Positions 27,901-36,064 of a stretch of DNA of 64,000 bases are shown here, piece by piece. Location of the stretch: assembly GCA_046329195.1 (NCBI GenBank), contig JAXLVB010000001.1, positions 2,666,001 to 2,730,000 on the forward strand, in the 5' to 3' direction. The stretch is from JAXLVB01 sp046329195. GTDB lineage: Bacteria > Bacteroidota > Bacteroidia > Cytophagales > Spirosomataceae. Position 1 is the first letter of the stretch. Each line of letters opens with the position of its first letter. A program made the translations under genes and the position numbers. The notes beneath the pieces are model-generated. The model was not told the DNA's origin and did no database searches. It saw only the letters and a program-made list of their open reading frames with translations.

Positions 27901-30900
27901 AATCACCGATTGAACCGTAGTTGGTTACCAAACCTGCGTCAATGGTTGGGTTATCTTTAGCGATTCCAGTACCATTCGCATTAATAGTGACTTTGCCCGA
28001 AAGGCCAGTACTGGTGTTGGCATCACTGTCAATGGTTTTGTCATTGCCTTGGTTTGGCGAAGTAAACTTCATGTCCATACCCGATGGGATGATGAACTTC
28101 ACGACATAGTCGCCTGAAGCCAAGGAGTCGAATAGGTACTTGCCGTTGGCATCGGTAGTAGTAGTTTTCAAGGCAGCACCTTGTGGCTGACCGTTGGCGT
28201 TAGCAGTGTAAAGTTCTACCCCAACACCCGGTACAGCAGGCTCATTTTTGTCTTGGATACCGTTTTTGTTAAGGTCTTTCCAAACAAAGTCACCGATTGA
28301 ACCATAGTTATTTACCAAGCCAGCGTCAATGGTTGGGTTGTCTTTGGCAATACCTGTACCATTTACATCAATGCTCACTTTACCCGACAAACCAGTGCTA
28401 GTGTTGGCATCGCTGTCAACTGTCTTGTCATTGCCTTGCGTTGGGGTAGTAAAGGTCATGTCCATACCGGTTGGGATGATGAACTTCACTACATAGTCGC
28501 CTGTTTCTAACGAATCGAACAAGTACTTGCCATCAGCATCCGTTTCGGTTGTTTCGAGCGCCGCACCTTGTGGTAGTCCGCTCGCATTAGAGGCATAGAG
28601 TTCTACTTTGACACCTGATACAGCTGGCTCCCCTTTGTCTTGAAGACCATTTTTGTTAAGGTCTTTCCACACGTAGTCGCCAATGCTACCAAACTGGCAG
28701 TTGCCAGGTTTGAGTGTTACCTGTACGTCGGTGTAGCAGTCGTTGCTACCGTTGAAGATACGAATTGTATATACTTCTTCGTCGGTTGGATTCACCAAGT
28801 TGCTTACGATGATTCCATTGCTTGGAATCGAGGTAGCTCCATTATAGTTTGGCCCGTTGTAGGTTGCTCCTAATGAATAACCTACTCGTGTACCGTTTTT
28901 GAGATTCTTGATTACTAATTGGCCATTGTCTTGAACTTCTTTATCCTTACAAGTTGGCGAGATGGCATCTGCATCAAAGCTAGGTAAGGCTTTTACCGAA
29001 ACAGAAGTTGTGGCCACATTGGTACAACCAGTCTCTGATTTTACAGTGACACTATACACTCCGCTCATGGCTGTAGTAGCTTCTGGGCGGCTTGGGTTTT
29101 GTAAGGTAGAGCTGAAGTTGGCAGGGCCAGCCCAGCTATAAGATACACCACCTGTTGCACTCAGCGTAAGTGGCGATTTTTCACAAACAGGCGTGTTGCT
29201 GCTAGCCGTTGCTGATGGTTTAGGACTAACCACTACCGATGTTGTAGCAGTACCTGTACAGCCTTCTTTGCCCGATACCGTTACGGTATAAACCCCTGCC
29301 ATACTTGATGTAGCGTTAGCACGAGTAGGATTCTGAATCGAAGAACTGAAATTAGCAGGGCCTGCCCATGAGTAGGTAGCTCCTGTACCACCCGATGAAG
29401 CACTTAGGTTAATAGTGGTACCGTCACACACAGGGCTGTTGCTACTTGCTGTGGCTCCTTGTGTATTGATTTTCACATTTACGGTTGCGGTAGCCGAACA
29501 TTGTTCTCTGCTATAAACGGTTACTGTATAAGTACCCTCGCTATCAGTTGTAGCCGCATCAATCACTGGATTTTGTTGGTCAGACGTAAAATCGTCTGGA
29601 CCACTCCACGAATAAGTAGCCCCACCTGATGCACTGAGCTTGATAGAAGAACCCACACAGACTGGACTATTGGCCGATACTTTAGGTGTTACGGTAATGA
29701 TTTGAACACTGGCAGTAGCAGTAGCCGTACATTTGTTTTCGTCGGTTACGGTTACGGTATAAGTGCCGGCCATGCCTGTAGTGGCATTGGTACGTTCGGG
29801 GGCGGCTAGTGTAGAGCTAAAGTTGGCAGGGCCAGCCCAGCTATAGGTATCACCTCCTGAAGCGCTCAAACTAATAGAGCCACCCAAACACACTGGTGAG
29901 TTAGACTCAATTACAGGTTGTGGTTTTGGATTAATCACTACTGATACACTGGCAACTCCTGTACAGCTATTGTTGGCGCCTAACACCGTGACAAAATAGA
30001 CACCACCCATGGTAGAAGTAGCATTAGGGCGAACAGGATTGCGGTCAGTGGAAGTAAATCCACCAGGGCCTGTCCAGCTATAAGCCGAACCTAGCGAAGC
30101 ACTAAGGTTGATAGAAGTACCCTCACATACAGGTGTATTAGCTGCTGCGGTAGCACCTTGTGTATTGATAACGAGACTTACTGTTGCTGTAGCAGGACAG
30201 TTGTTTTTCGTAACTGTTACGGTATAAGTACCACCCATAGCGGTAGTGGCATTGGTGCGAGTTGGGTTTTGCGTTGAAGCTGTAAAACCAGCTGGACCTG
30301 ACCATTGGTAGGTACCACCACCTGATGCACTCAGTTGAATCGTACTTCCAGCACAAATAGGGCTGTTAGAGCTTGCCGTTGGCGTAGTTACGTTCACGAC
30401 TACACTGGTAGTGGCGGTATTAGTACATTCGTTAGCATCCGTTACCGTCACGCTATAGACTCCACCCATATCGGTAGTAGCATTTGGTAAAACGGGGAAT
30501 TGCTCTGTTGAAGCATAGGCCAACGGCCCTTTCCAACTATAGGTAGTGCCTCCTGCGGCACTTAGATTAATGGCGCCACCCAAACATACTGGGCTGTTGC
30601 TAGTAGCCGTAGCATTAGGTTTAGGGTTAACCGTGACAGATACTGTGGCTGTACCAGAACAACTGTTTTGGCCCTGAACTGTCACACTATATACCCCGCT
30701 CATGGCCGAAGTGGCATTGCTGCGAGTAGGATTTTGAATCGTTGCTGTAAAGGCGCTTGGGCCAGCCCAGCTATAAGAAGCTCCAGCCGTAGCGCTTAGG
30801 TTGATATTTCCACCCGTACAAATCGGGAAGTTAGACGATGCCTGTGCTCCTTGCGTATTCACTACCACGCTAGTAGTAGCCGTAGCCGAGCAACTATTTT

Positions 30901-33900
30901 TGACTACCGTAACGGTATAGGTACCAGCCATGTCGGTGGTAGCACCCGTACGAGTTGGGTTTTGAGCTGTTGAGGCAAAGTTGGCAGGACCAGCCCATGA
31001 GTAGGTACCACCGCCTGTTGAACTCAATGTAATGGTAGAACCAATACACACTGGCGAACTTGCCGAAGCCGTAGCTGTGGTTTGGTTCACTACTACGCTG
31101 GTAGTTGCCGATGCAGTACACGAGTTGGTGCCTGTTACGACTACGCTATACACCCCTTGCATTGAAGTAGTAGCATTGGTACGAGTTGGGTTGCTCAACG
31201 CAGAAGTAAAGTTGGCAGGGCCAGCCCACAAATACGTGCCACCACCCGAGGCGCTCAAAGTAATAGTAGAGCCTGCACAGATTGGCGAGTTGCTCGATGG
31301 GTTAATAACAGGCTTAGGACTTTCGGTGACAATAAAGCTTGCCGAAGCAATACACCCATCTTGGTTCCGAATGGTTACGGTGTAGGTACCTGCTTTCGTC
31401 ACAGTAATACTTGGCGTAGTTTCGCCAGTATTCCATGAGTAGGTGGTTCCACCACTAGCCGACAAGGTAACACTACCACCAGGGCAGAATGCGATTTCTT
31501 TTGGTGCTATTACAGGGGCAGGCGTTACTGCTACCGTAGCTGTTGCCGTATTGGTACAACTAGTAGAGTTGGTTACCGTCACTGTATAAGTACCAGCCAT
31601 ATCGGTTGTAGCGTTGGCACGAGTAGGTGCTTGCTGTGTCGAACTGAAGCCTCCAGGGCCAGCCCAACTGTAAGCCGTAGCGCCCGTAGCACTTGCTGAA
31701 ATATTAATAGTACCCCCCTCGCAGGCTGTGAAGCTCTGTGTAGAGATGCTCGGTTTGGCATTGACTGTGACGCTCGTTGTAGCGGAGGCCGTACATGAAT
31801 TAGCTCCTGTTACTGACACAGAATATGTACCTACCATAGCTGCAGTAGCATTGGTACGTATAGGTTTGGCACTGGTTGAGGTAAACAAGTTTGGTCCAGC
31901 CCATGAGTATGAATCGCCTCCTGATGCTGTTAACTCAATGTTGTTTCCCGCACAAACCGGTGTGTTACTACTAGCCGTAACGGTAGGATTTGGATACACT
32001 GTCGCCGTAACGGTAGCAGTAACTTTACAACCACCTGCGTTAGCTACGGTTACTGAGTAAGTTCCTGACATGGCTGTGGTCGCACCCGTACGAGTTGGAT
32101 TAGCGATGGTAGCCGTGAAGGTAGCAGGGCCACTCCACGAATACGTAGAGATATTGGTACCTGAGGCACTCAAGGACACCGTACCACCTACACACACGGC
32201 GCTTCCTGTAGCTTGTACTGTTGGACAGTTGTTGAAGCCTAAGTCATAGGTGTGATTATTTTCGCCATAGCCACCTGTTTTCAACACAATTACCGCCGCC
32301 GACAAGTTATTGTCGAGAGTAGCATCGCTATCAATGGCATCGTTGCTACCTGCGTTGGCCTGTGTAAGGTTTAACCCTGAAAGTGGGTTTTGACCAGTCA
32401 GTACTCGAACTTGATAGTCGGTGTTGATGTCCAAATTGGTAAAGTAGTATTCGCCATTACCGCTTGTGGTTTGTGTAGCTACTTGCGACGTAAAGTTTCC
32501 GTTTGCATCTTTCTTGAACAACAAAACGGTTACGCCGTTAATGCCTAATTCGCCAGCATCCTGAATACCATCGCCATCGCCATCGTTCCAAACACGATTA
32601 CCGATTTCGACAGGTGCTAAGCCGCAAAGTACTTCGATATCGCCCAGACCGTTGGCTTTTCCTAAAGCGCCAGTAAGCTGGTCGGTACCATCGTAGAGTT
32701 TGTAATCATCGTTATTTTTAAGACCTGTTGTATTGCTAAGCCTACGAATCCCTCCAGACCAATAGGTCTGGGTGCCAGCATAAGAAGGGTCAATGAGGTT
32801 GGTCATTACTTCGCCAGACCCCAAGCGCAAACCTATGCCCCCTTGTGCTGCTTGGGCGTGATCAATGGCTTCATCACCAGTGGGGGCATAGTCGCCACCA
32901 CTATTGCGAGAACCGCCATAAAACTCTCCGCCGCCTGGGCCTTCTGCATTACCTGAACCGCCTCCGGTTACTCCGTTGGCAGTACCATTGTTTTCTATTT
33001 TCCAGCCATTCTGTACGGGTCCTGCTCTGAGGATGTCGCCTTGGCTAAAGCCACTAAACAAGGTTCCGTTTTTATCTTCATTTTCTCGACCCGATTGATT
33101 TCCAAAACGGTCTGCAAATGCAATAACCATCGAACCATCCGCATCAAACTCGATGTCTGATAAGATAGGCTGAGCATACGTTACAAGCGCTCCACCTGTA
33201 CACGACTGTGCATCAGTGAAGCCATCTGTTGGAACCACGACGTTCGATGTGCGCCATGGCCGCCAATCGGCCTGTGCTTTGGCATCTGTATCGTTACAGA
33301 ACACGCTGCCTCGCTTGAAGTTAAGAGAGAACGCAGCATTGTTTGAATTATCAACGAGTACGTTGGTGAATGCTCCCGTTGCTGGGTCAAACTCATACAC
33401 CGTAGCTTTTAAGTCAGCTTTGTTTTGCGAAGTCTGAGCGGTACATACCACCCCTACATATAATTTGCCGTGGAAGAACTTTAACCCCCACGGAATATAC
33501 TCGCTATTGGAGCACTGTGGATTCGGAATCGTATAAGAGCGAATGTTGCCTGCTTGGTCGGCTGCATTTTCGTTTGCTGGAGCTACCCCTGGGCTTCCAA
33601 TCAAAAACGAATATAATTTTTTGTCTTTTAGGTTTACCACAAAGAGCGTTTTGCCATCTTCGGAAAGGTCAATGTCGCCGATACCTACACGACCTACAGC
33701 ATCAAATGCCGCATTGTCTGAGCTAGACACTGCCTTGTTCCCTGTCAAGCCCACGTGAGGGTCTGCACCGGCATCAATACCATAATCGCTCAGTTTAAAG
33801 AACACCGAGTTCGCAAATCCTGATGTGGCATTGGCATTGGTAGTTTTGTAGATGGCCCCCGGACCACCTGGGCCAAAACCCACATGGCGCTTCATGAGTG

Positions 33901-34564
33901 CACCGGAGTAGAGGGTGTTGCTTTCTTTTTGATAGGCCAAGCCCCAAACAGCCCCCATTTGATTCCCCTTGGCCATTTTGCTCGGCGCCGTCGTTCCAGT
34001 TGAGTTGTAAGGGAACGAAACGAGCACTTCAACTAAGCCAGCTTCTTTGGTGTCATCAGAAATGTTCAGTAACGGGTCGCCATTGACATAACACGGGATA
34101 GCCACCTGTGGATTATTTTGACAATAATCTGCTGGGTAGTTAATACCCAAACTGGCAGTGCCTGTATTGCCGGTTACAAACTGTACCGAGGTAGCACTTC
34201 CAGACCCTTTAGGCCCTGAAAAATAGCCCGTTGGAAAGTTACTAAACTCTATTCGGTACGCCGACGAGCCCGATACTGTAAGGCTGTATTGCCCTATGGT
34301 AGCACTGGCCGTACTGGTGGTTCCTGTGGCGGCAACCGCTCCGTCAGAGCGATAGGCGGTAACTGTAACGCCACCTACACCAATTTCGGCAGAGCCGTCT
34401 TTAGTACCATTGGCATTGAAGTCCCGATAGACCGTTCCGGTAATCTGAGCGTTAGCCGAAATAGCTACCATGAGCATGACTCCCACCGTGAAGAGCCATT
34501 TGTGAAAGGATTTTGTAACTGGGGGGTGTACAAAATTCCGAAGATTGGGGTAAACAGTTTTCAT
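21977..34564 (-). CDS. Giant T9SS-exported multidomain adhesin (4195 aa)
   Basis: A complete 12.6-kb gene. A signal peptide (to about residue 40, ending ISANAQ) is followed by an SdrD_B-like domain, a large propeller-like region (about 150-650) and another SdrD_B domain. Next come 14 Ig-like repeats of about 77 residues (about 780-1858) built on a SYSWAGPANFSSTLQNP core with a conserved C-to-C pair. Five SdrD_B repeats of 129 residues (1959-2599; GSIGDYVWKDLNKNGLQD) follow, then Ig/PKD-like modules including three FEFHTGSQPTSP cassettes, about four DUF11-type domains, and a C-terminal CHU_C domain (about 4100-4195, FIPEGFSPNGDGINDAF) which is the T9SS type B sorting signal. SdrD_B repeats with D-rich loops usually bind calcium. 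It is expected on the cell surface or secreted, for adhesion or gliding-associated contact. No gene of the T9SS machinery is in the window. Confidence 0.9.
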   Translation of the reverse strand: MKTVYPNLRNFVHPPVTKSFHKWLFTVGVMLMVAISANAQITGTVYRDFNANGTKDGSAEIGVGGVTVTAYRSDGAVAATGTTSTASATIGQYSLTVSGSSAYRIEFSNFPTGYFSGPKGSGSATSVQFVTGNTGTASLGINYPADYCQNNPQVAIPCYVNGDPLLNISDDTKEAGLVEVLVSFPYNSTGTTAPSKMAKGNQMGAVWGLAYQKESNTLYSGALMKRHVGFGPGGPGAIYKTTNANATSGFANSVFFKLSDYGIDAGADPHVGLTGNKAVSSSDNAAFDAVGRVGIGDIDLSEDGKTLFVVNLKDKKLYSFLIGSPGVAPANENAADQAGNIRSYTIPNPQCSNSEYIPWGLKFFHGKLYVGVVCTAQTSQNKADLKATVYEFDPATGAFTNVLVDNSNNAAFSLNFKRGSVFCNDTDAKAQADWRPWRTSNVVVPTDGFTDAQSCTGGALVTYAQPILSDIEFDADGSMVIAFADRFGNQSGRENEDKNGTLFSGFSQGDILRAGPVQNGWKIENNGTANGVTGGGSGNAEGPGGGEFYGGSRNSGGDYAPTGDEAIDHAQAAQGGIGLRLGSGEVMTNLIDPSYAGTQTYWSGGIRRLSNTTGLKNNDDYKLYDGTDQLTGALGKANGLGDIEVLCGLAPVEIGNRVWNDGDGDGIQDAGELGINGVTVLLFKKDANGNFTSQVATQTTSGNGEYYFTNLDINTDYQVRVLTGQNPLSGLNLTQANAGSNDAIDSDATLDNNLSAAVIVLKTGGYGENNHTYDLGFNNCPTVQATGSAVCVGGTVSLSASGTNISTYSWSGPATFTATIANPTRTGATTAMSGTYSVTVANAGGCKVTATVTATVYPNPTVTASSNTPVCAGNNIELTASGGDSYSWAGPNLFTSTSAKPIRTNATAAMVGTYSVSVTGANSCTASATTSVTVNAKPSISTQSFTACEGGTINISASATGATAYSWAGPGGFSSTQQAPTRANATTDMAGTYTVTVTNSTSCTNTATATVAVTPAPVIAPKEIAFCPGGSVTLSASGGTTYSWNTGETTPSITVTKAGTYTVTIRNQDGCIASASFIVTESPKPVINPSSNSPICAGSTITLSASGGGTYLWAGPANFTSALSNPTRTNATTSMQGVYSVVVTGTNSCTASATTSVVVNQTTATASASSPVCIGSTITLSSTGGGTYSWAGPANFASTAQNPTRTGATTDMAGTYTVTVVKNSCSATATTSVVVNTQGAQASSNFPICTGGNINLSATAGASYSWAGPSAFTATIQNPTRSNATSAMSGVYSVTVQGQNSCSGTATVSVTVNPKPNATATSNSPVCLGGAINLSAAGGTTYSWKGPLAYASTEQFPVLPNATTDMGGVYSVTVTDANECTNTATTSVVVNVTTPTASSNSPICAGSTIQLSASGGGTYQWSGPAGFTASTQNPTRTNATTAMGGTYTVTVTKNNCPATATVSLVINTQGATAAANTPVCEGTSINLSASLGSAYSWTGPGGFTSTDRNPVRPNATSTMGGVYFVTVLGANNSCTGVASVSVVINPKPQPVIESNSPVCLGGSISLSASGGDTYSWAGPANFSSTLAAPERTNATTGMAGTYTVTVTDENKCTATATASVQIITVTPKVSANSPVCVGSSIKLSASGGATYSWSGPDDFTSDQQNPVIDAATTDSEGTYTVTVYSREQCSATATVNVKINTQGATASSNSPVCDGTTINLSASSGGTGATYSWAGPANFSSSIQNPTRANATSSMAGVYTVTVSGKEGCTGTATTSVVVSPKPSATASSNTPVCEKSPLTLSATGGVSYSWAGPANFSSTLQNPSRPEATTAMSGVYSVTVKSETGCTNVATTSVSVKALPSFDADAISPTCKDKEVQDNGQLVIKNLKNGTRVGYSLGATYNGPNYNGATSIPSNGIIVSNLVNPTDEEVYTIRIFNGSNDCYTDVQVTLKPGNCQFGSIGDYVWKDLNKNGLQDKGEPAVSGVKVELYASNASGLPQGAALETTETDADGKYLFDSLETGDYVVKFIIPTGMDMTFTTPTQGNDKTVDSDANTSTGLSGKVSIDVNGTGIAKDNPTIDAGLVNNYGSIGDFVWKDLNKNGIQDKNEPAVPGVGVELYTANANGQPQGAALKTTTTDANGKYLFDSLASGDYVVKFIIPSGMDMKFTSPNQGNDKTIDSDANTSTGLSGKVTINANGTGIAKDNPTIDAGLVTNYGSIGDYVWKDLNKDGTQDKDEPAVSGVGVELYAANANGQPQGAALKTTTTDANGKYLFDSLASGDYVVKFIIPSGMNMKFTSPNQGNDKTIDSDANTSTGLSGKVTIDVNGTGIAKDNPTIDAGLVTNFGSIGDFVWKDLNKNGLQDKGEPGVANITVELYAANANGQPQGAALKTTITDANGKYLFDSLASGDYVVKFILTKGMNMSFTESTKGSDTSIDSDANTSTGLSGKITIDVNGTGNAKDNKTIDAGLIFDFGSIGDYVWKDINKNGLQDNTEAGVAGVKVILYQKIETQFVKVDSTITDANGKYLFDSLITGTYKVKFDISNQPDCIYTKKDAGDDTKDSDADTDGFSPEIKIDTTLPENNIGRNNLTVDAGLIFKCVKPEISVFPDQILCEGDPVKPFNVAEPNNPTDLTVQWYGYEASTTLGVKLAGVTSGSFTPSGEFLVPADGKTYYYGVVAVRGDKNCADTAFVALTINPKPIVEATSNKASICVGDSAILSAKTNIKNAVINWYTDAKGGVPFATTKNGETVAVAPIKTTTYYAEAVSREGCVSVRVPVTIVVNAKPAEPTCSGNTTNSCPATTVDLTKLQISPLSIPGGKFEWHTGESPSSPLVKDPSKVGKGNYYLFEKSPAGCYSDPSLVVVNIIKCTCQDPPMVMAGDDQKVCAGDTIRLKGSFGGTAAGAIWSSPTGGTFGNPKSLITYYVPSAQDIVKGKVTITLTTIDNDPDDACEPVSDALMVTICPLPKTPYNLTCSDSVLCRGMGTKLIAVSPGAKIRWYSAETGGTLLGVVDSGVGFPVSPTTTTTYWAEAVSLEGCTSPMRSPIVVKVKKCYADLAVEKKVLTPGKYKVGQEITYSLVASNNGPVHADSVQVIDKLPASLTFVSSVPPSEYNSTTGVWNIGKLTVGSTKVLEIKAKINAMALITNLAYITSPDNDLTKTYNDTSSVTINSIEKSDLSLTKAVSKATALTGDTLTYTITVSNAGPDAATNVKVKDHLPANLKFIASSSFVESSGDLLAKVAKIDSGASVALTFTAKIIEEGTIVNCAEVYSLDQLDPDSKPGNGTGKEEDDEDCATTTAKDPCNAKPPVLSCTDCLNICAGQKVVLYADGCEGTVEWSTGDTGPSIVVTPTVTTSYSAVCVLTKKCRSEKVEVTIKVGNPKAPVVTCSDPAICYGGKVNLTAAGCTGELIWSNGYSGSVITVKPKETTTFFAYCKVGNCLSPKSNEQTVTVTPPIAKPTTTDLVNDCPSQTVDLFLGVLSNPVTKGGVFEFHTGTEPTSPLVANPKKVTQSGTYYVFEKSVIGCYSEVCNIHVLITDCNPVPPCATNPATADAGPDATICADKTYKLTGKIGGAATSAKWSTSGKGTFDNPLQLGATYTASAEDVAAGYVWLKLTTNDPDGSGKDCQAAADSMKLTIKVLKDKPYVTILGSLHLCYGDSVKLTAQPSGYRYSWNTGDTTRVLYIKKTGTFNVRLVDAIGCVSLECEPIDVKVEEPVPTPVCSNKAANSCPDKTVDLTKIVTSKPATVGGVFEFHTGSQPTSPILVNPTAVSQSGTYYLFEKSGSGCYSKPMAITVTIIACETPHGADLSLTKKVSVAQALVGTEIVYQLTVRNLGPDTAKNVVITDQLPVGVQYLYSTGATPSQYDNGTVKASFTQLAKGDSARVSFIVKVAQVGNIVNTATVKSSSEDANTDNNTSSVVFKGFVKDTVVSINATIGLAKSVASVSKHSDDEHDVVYRFVLRHYGNANVNYVQIVDSLKNTFPADSGVTFEVIEKPKANANSKLKVNPDFNGSTDVRLVIGDESSILKASSADTISFTVRVKAANQTKPFLNSAYVTAKANGLSVSDVSTDGLNPDPNNNGNPSDANESEPTPLLLSITGADNVFIPEGFSPNGDGINDAFVIRNVPGELTIQLQVYNIWGVLVYSNDEYKNDWTGNANIGKSIGSPAGLPDGTYYYLVQLSDGRRYIRFFTLSR
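26767..28690 (-). repeat. Five SdrD_B tandem repeats, exact 387-bp period
   Basis: The five GSIGD starts fall at 28690, 28303, 27916, 27529 and 27142, each 387 bp apart (129 codons). Units 2 and 3 are the most alike in DNA; unit 5 is the most diverged. The array lies inside the adhesin gene. Confidence 0.95.
28992..32226 (-). repeat. Fourteen Ig-like tandem repeats with a three-domain super-period
   Basis: Each unit is about 77 codons. Linkers recur in the order ...VN(Q/V)T, ...INTQ, ...NPK, so domains 6-8, 9-11 and 12-14 form three collinear triads of about 690 bp. The first member of each triad has a shortened strand before its second cysteine (KNSC, KNNC, REQC). Confidence 0.85.
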
Positions 34565-34578
34565 AACGGTACACCGTT
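34565..34578 (-). promoter_or_regulatory. Palindrome touching the adhesin start codon
   Basis: AACGGT (34565-34570), 2-nt spacer, ACCGTT (34573-34578) is a perfect palindrome ending at the base before the ATG. In the mRNA it would form a hairpin where a ribosome-binding site is expected, so it may limit translation or act as an operator. Confidence 0.45.
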
Positions 34579-34903
34579 GTTTTTGGGGCGGTTTACTAAT
34601 TGACTTATTCGAGAATTGACCAAAGCCAATTCACCATCGAGTTTCAAGCAAACCTTATGCCAACCCTATAAAAAGTGTCTCTTATGAATTATTTAGAAAA
34701 AGAAAAGGGGATGCAACGGGGGGGGGGCTTTAGGGTAAGTGACTGATTAACAGGTTGTTGATTTTAACTTATTTTTAAAGGAAAGTTTTGTAAAAAAAAT
34801 ATACCTGTTTATTAGGTAAGATAGATTTCTGGTTGTAAGGAATAGGATGGCCCATAACGCAGAAACGTAAATCAGAGGGGTTGAGCGAGAATCGTGCCAA
34901 AAC
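34579..34903. other. Upstream region of the adhesin gene with a G10 tract
   Basis: No gene. It contains a run of ten G (34718-34727) about 150 bp upstream of the adhesin start, AT-rich DNA on either side, and a TAAGGTTTG (minus strand, about 34658-34650) that is one base off the TAnnTTTG spacing. The adhesin promoter is likely here but cannot be fixed. Confidence 0.5.
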
Positions 34904-35710
34904 CTAACGAGCATCAGGAAGATCTTTGACGCATCGAAAACCTACATGGCATAAGCTGGTTTCGGGGGTAGAAGAAGCAGTACGACCAATTTGGAATCCA
35001 TGACAAACGGCAGGGTCACACAAAAAAGACCCTCCGCATTCTAATTTTTCTTGGTTTTTTTCGGTGCTCCAATCGCTTATCCATTGCCATACATTTCCAC
35101 CCATGTCAGTTAGACCAAGGGGTGTTTTACCAAAATACCCAACGGGCGAAGTGTATTGAAACCCATCTTCGACTTGGCTTACTAATGGAAAACTTCCCTG
35201 CCAAAAATTGGCTTTGTAATGCCCTTTTTCGATTTTGTGGTCGCCCCAAGGGTAGGTGTCCGCATAATTTTCATTCGCATTTTTGGCGGCATATTTCCAT
35301 TCCGCAAGCGTCGGAAGGCGTTTTTTAGCCCATTGACAATAAGCCATAGCATCATTCCAAGAAACTTGAGTTACCGGATGATTCGCCTCTGCTTTGGGTA
35401 GATTAGGCCCCAGGGGATAGCGAAAAGTAGCACCTTTTACCAGCGACCATGTACCTGTTTTGACATCAAAAACACCTGCATCGCCAAATTTTTCGGCTTC
35501 AGTCTGGTAGCCAGTAGTTTGGACAAAGTACTCAAATTCGGCTACTGTCACGGGCGACTCATCCATCAAAAAGGCACTATGGTTTTTGTTTGCTGGTATT
35601 AGTACCATTCCTTGGGGCACGTCATGAATCTCTGTCTTAGGCTTGGTTTGACAGGCCATAAGACTTATGATGAAACTAATCGTTAAGAGCGTTTTTACAG
35701 AGTAATACAT
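34904..35710 (-). CDS. Formylglycine-generating-enzyme-like (SUMF1) lipoprotein
   Basis: A 268-residue lipoprotein (lipobox ending LMAC) with an FGE-sulfatase domain: ANHPVTQVSWNDAMAYCQW, KRLPTLAEWKYAAK, LTDMGGNVWQWISDW, and a C-terminal GGSFLCDPAVC...GFRC. Cys231 and Cys236 have the same five-residue spacing as the two catalytic copper-binding cysteines of true formylglycine-generating enzymes, whereas many bacterial SUMF1-like lipoproteins lack them. It may oxidise a cysteine in exported sulfatases or, as in other members of the fold, have a different role. The start at 35710 (MYYSVKT) gives a proper lipoprotein signal; the longer frame does not. No sulfatase is adjacent. Confidence 0.8.
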   Translation of the reverse strand: MYYSVKTLLTISFIISLMACQTKPKTEIHDVPQGMVLIPANKNHSAFLMDESPVTVAEFEYFVQTTGYQTEAEKFGDAGVFDVKTGTWSLVKGATFRYPLGPNLPKAEANHPVTQVSWNDAMAYCQWAKKRLPTLAEWKYAAKNANENYADTYPWGDHKIEKGHYKANFWQGSFPLVSQVEDGFQYTSPVGYFGKTPLGLTDMGGNVWQWISDWSTEKNQEKLECGGSFLCDPAVCHGFQIGRTASSTPETSLCHVGFRCVKDLPDAR

Positions 35711-35810
35711 CTCAATGCAACGGTTTATTCTAATCTGCACACAACACACAATTTGTATAAAAATATGATGAGATTAGAAATCAAAAGTTGGTTTTTCCAA
35801 AAGTAATATT

Positions 35811-35950
35811 GAGGCTGTTTAAACTTACCTTGTTTTGTGTTGGTTAGAAAAACCAACATCATCCTACTGGTAGTTTCGGTTGTTTCCAACCAAAACGAAG
35901 CTGCTATTAGGGGGAGATTCAAGGTGTTCCTCGAAAGTTTAAACAGGTTC
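35811..35950. mobile_element. MITE-like element 2 (140 bp)
   Basis: The ends are GAGGCTGTTTAAACTT (35811-35826) and AAGTTTAAACAGGTTC (35935-35950), with 12 bp perfectly paired, flanked by a 3-bp direct repeat ATT (35808-35810 and 35951-35953). The ends match element 1 at 14053-14223, but the interiors differ. It lies in the 354-bp gap between the FGE-like and SDR genes, which has no other recognisable feature. Confidence 0.75.
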
Positions 35951-36064
35951 ATTCTATACTACTAAGCAGTACAGCCTTATAATTTCTAATTTAACCGATA
36001 TATTTGGGCAGCGAATGTACATAAAAAGGTGTTATGCAAGCATTCAGATTACCAAGCTTTGTTT

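Noticed and set aside
26767..32226. Repeats considered as a CRISPR array
   Set aside because: Periods are 387 bp and about 231 bp, units are coding and keep frame; no short repeat-spacer pattern.
33895..34300. Frames on the plus strand opposite the adhesin gene
   Set aside because: Antisense shadows of a long, domain-rich gene; none shows a domain of its own.
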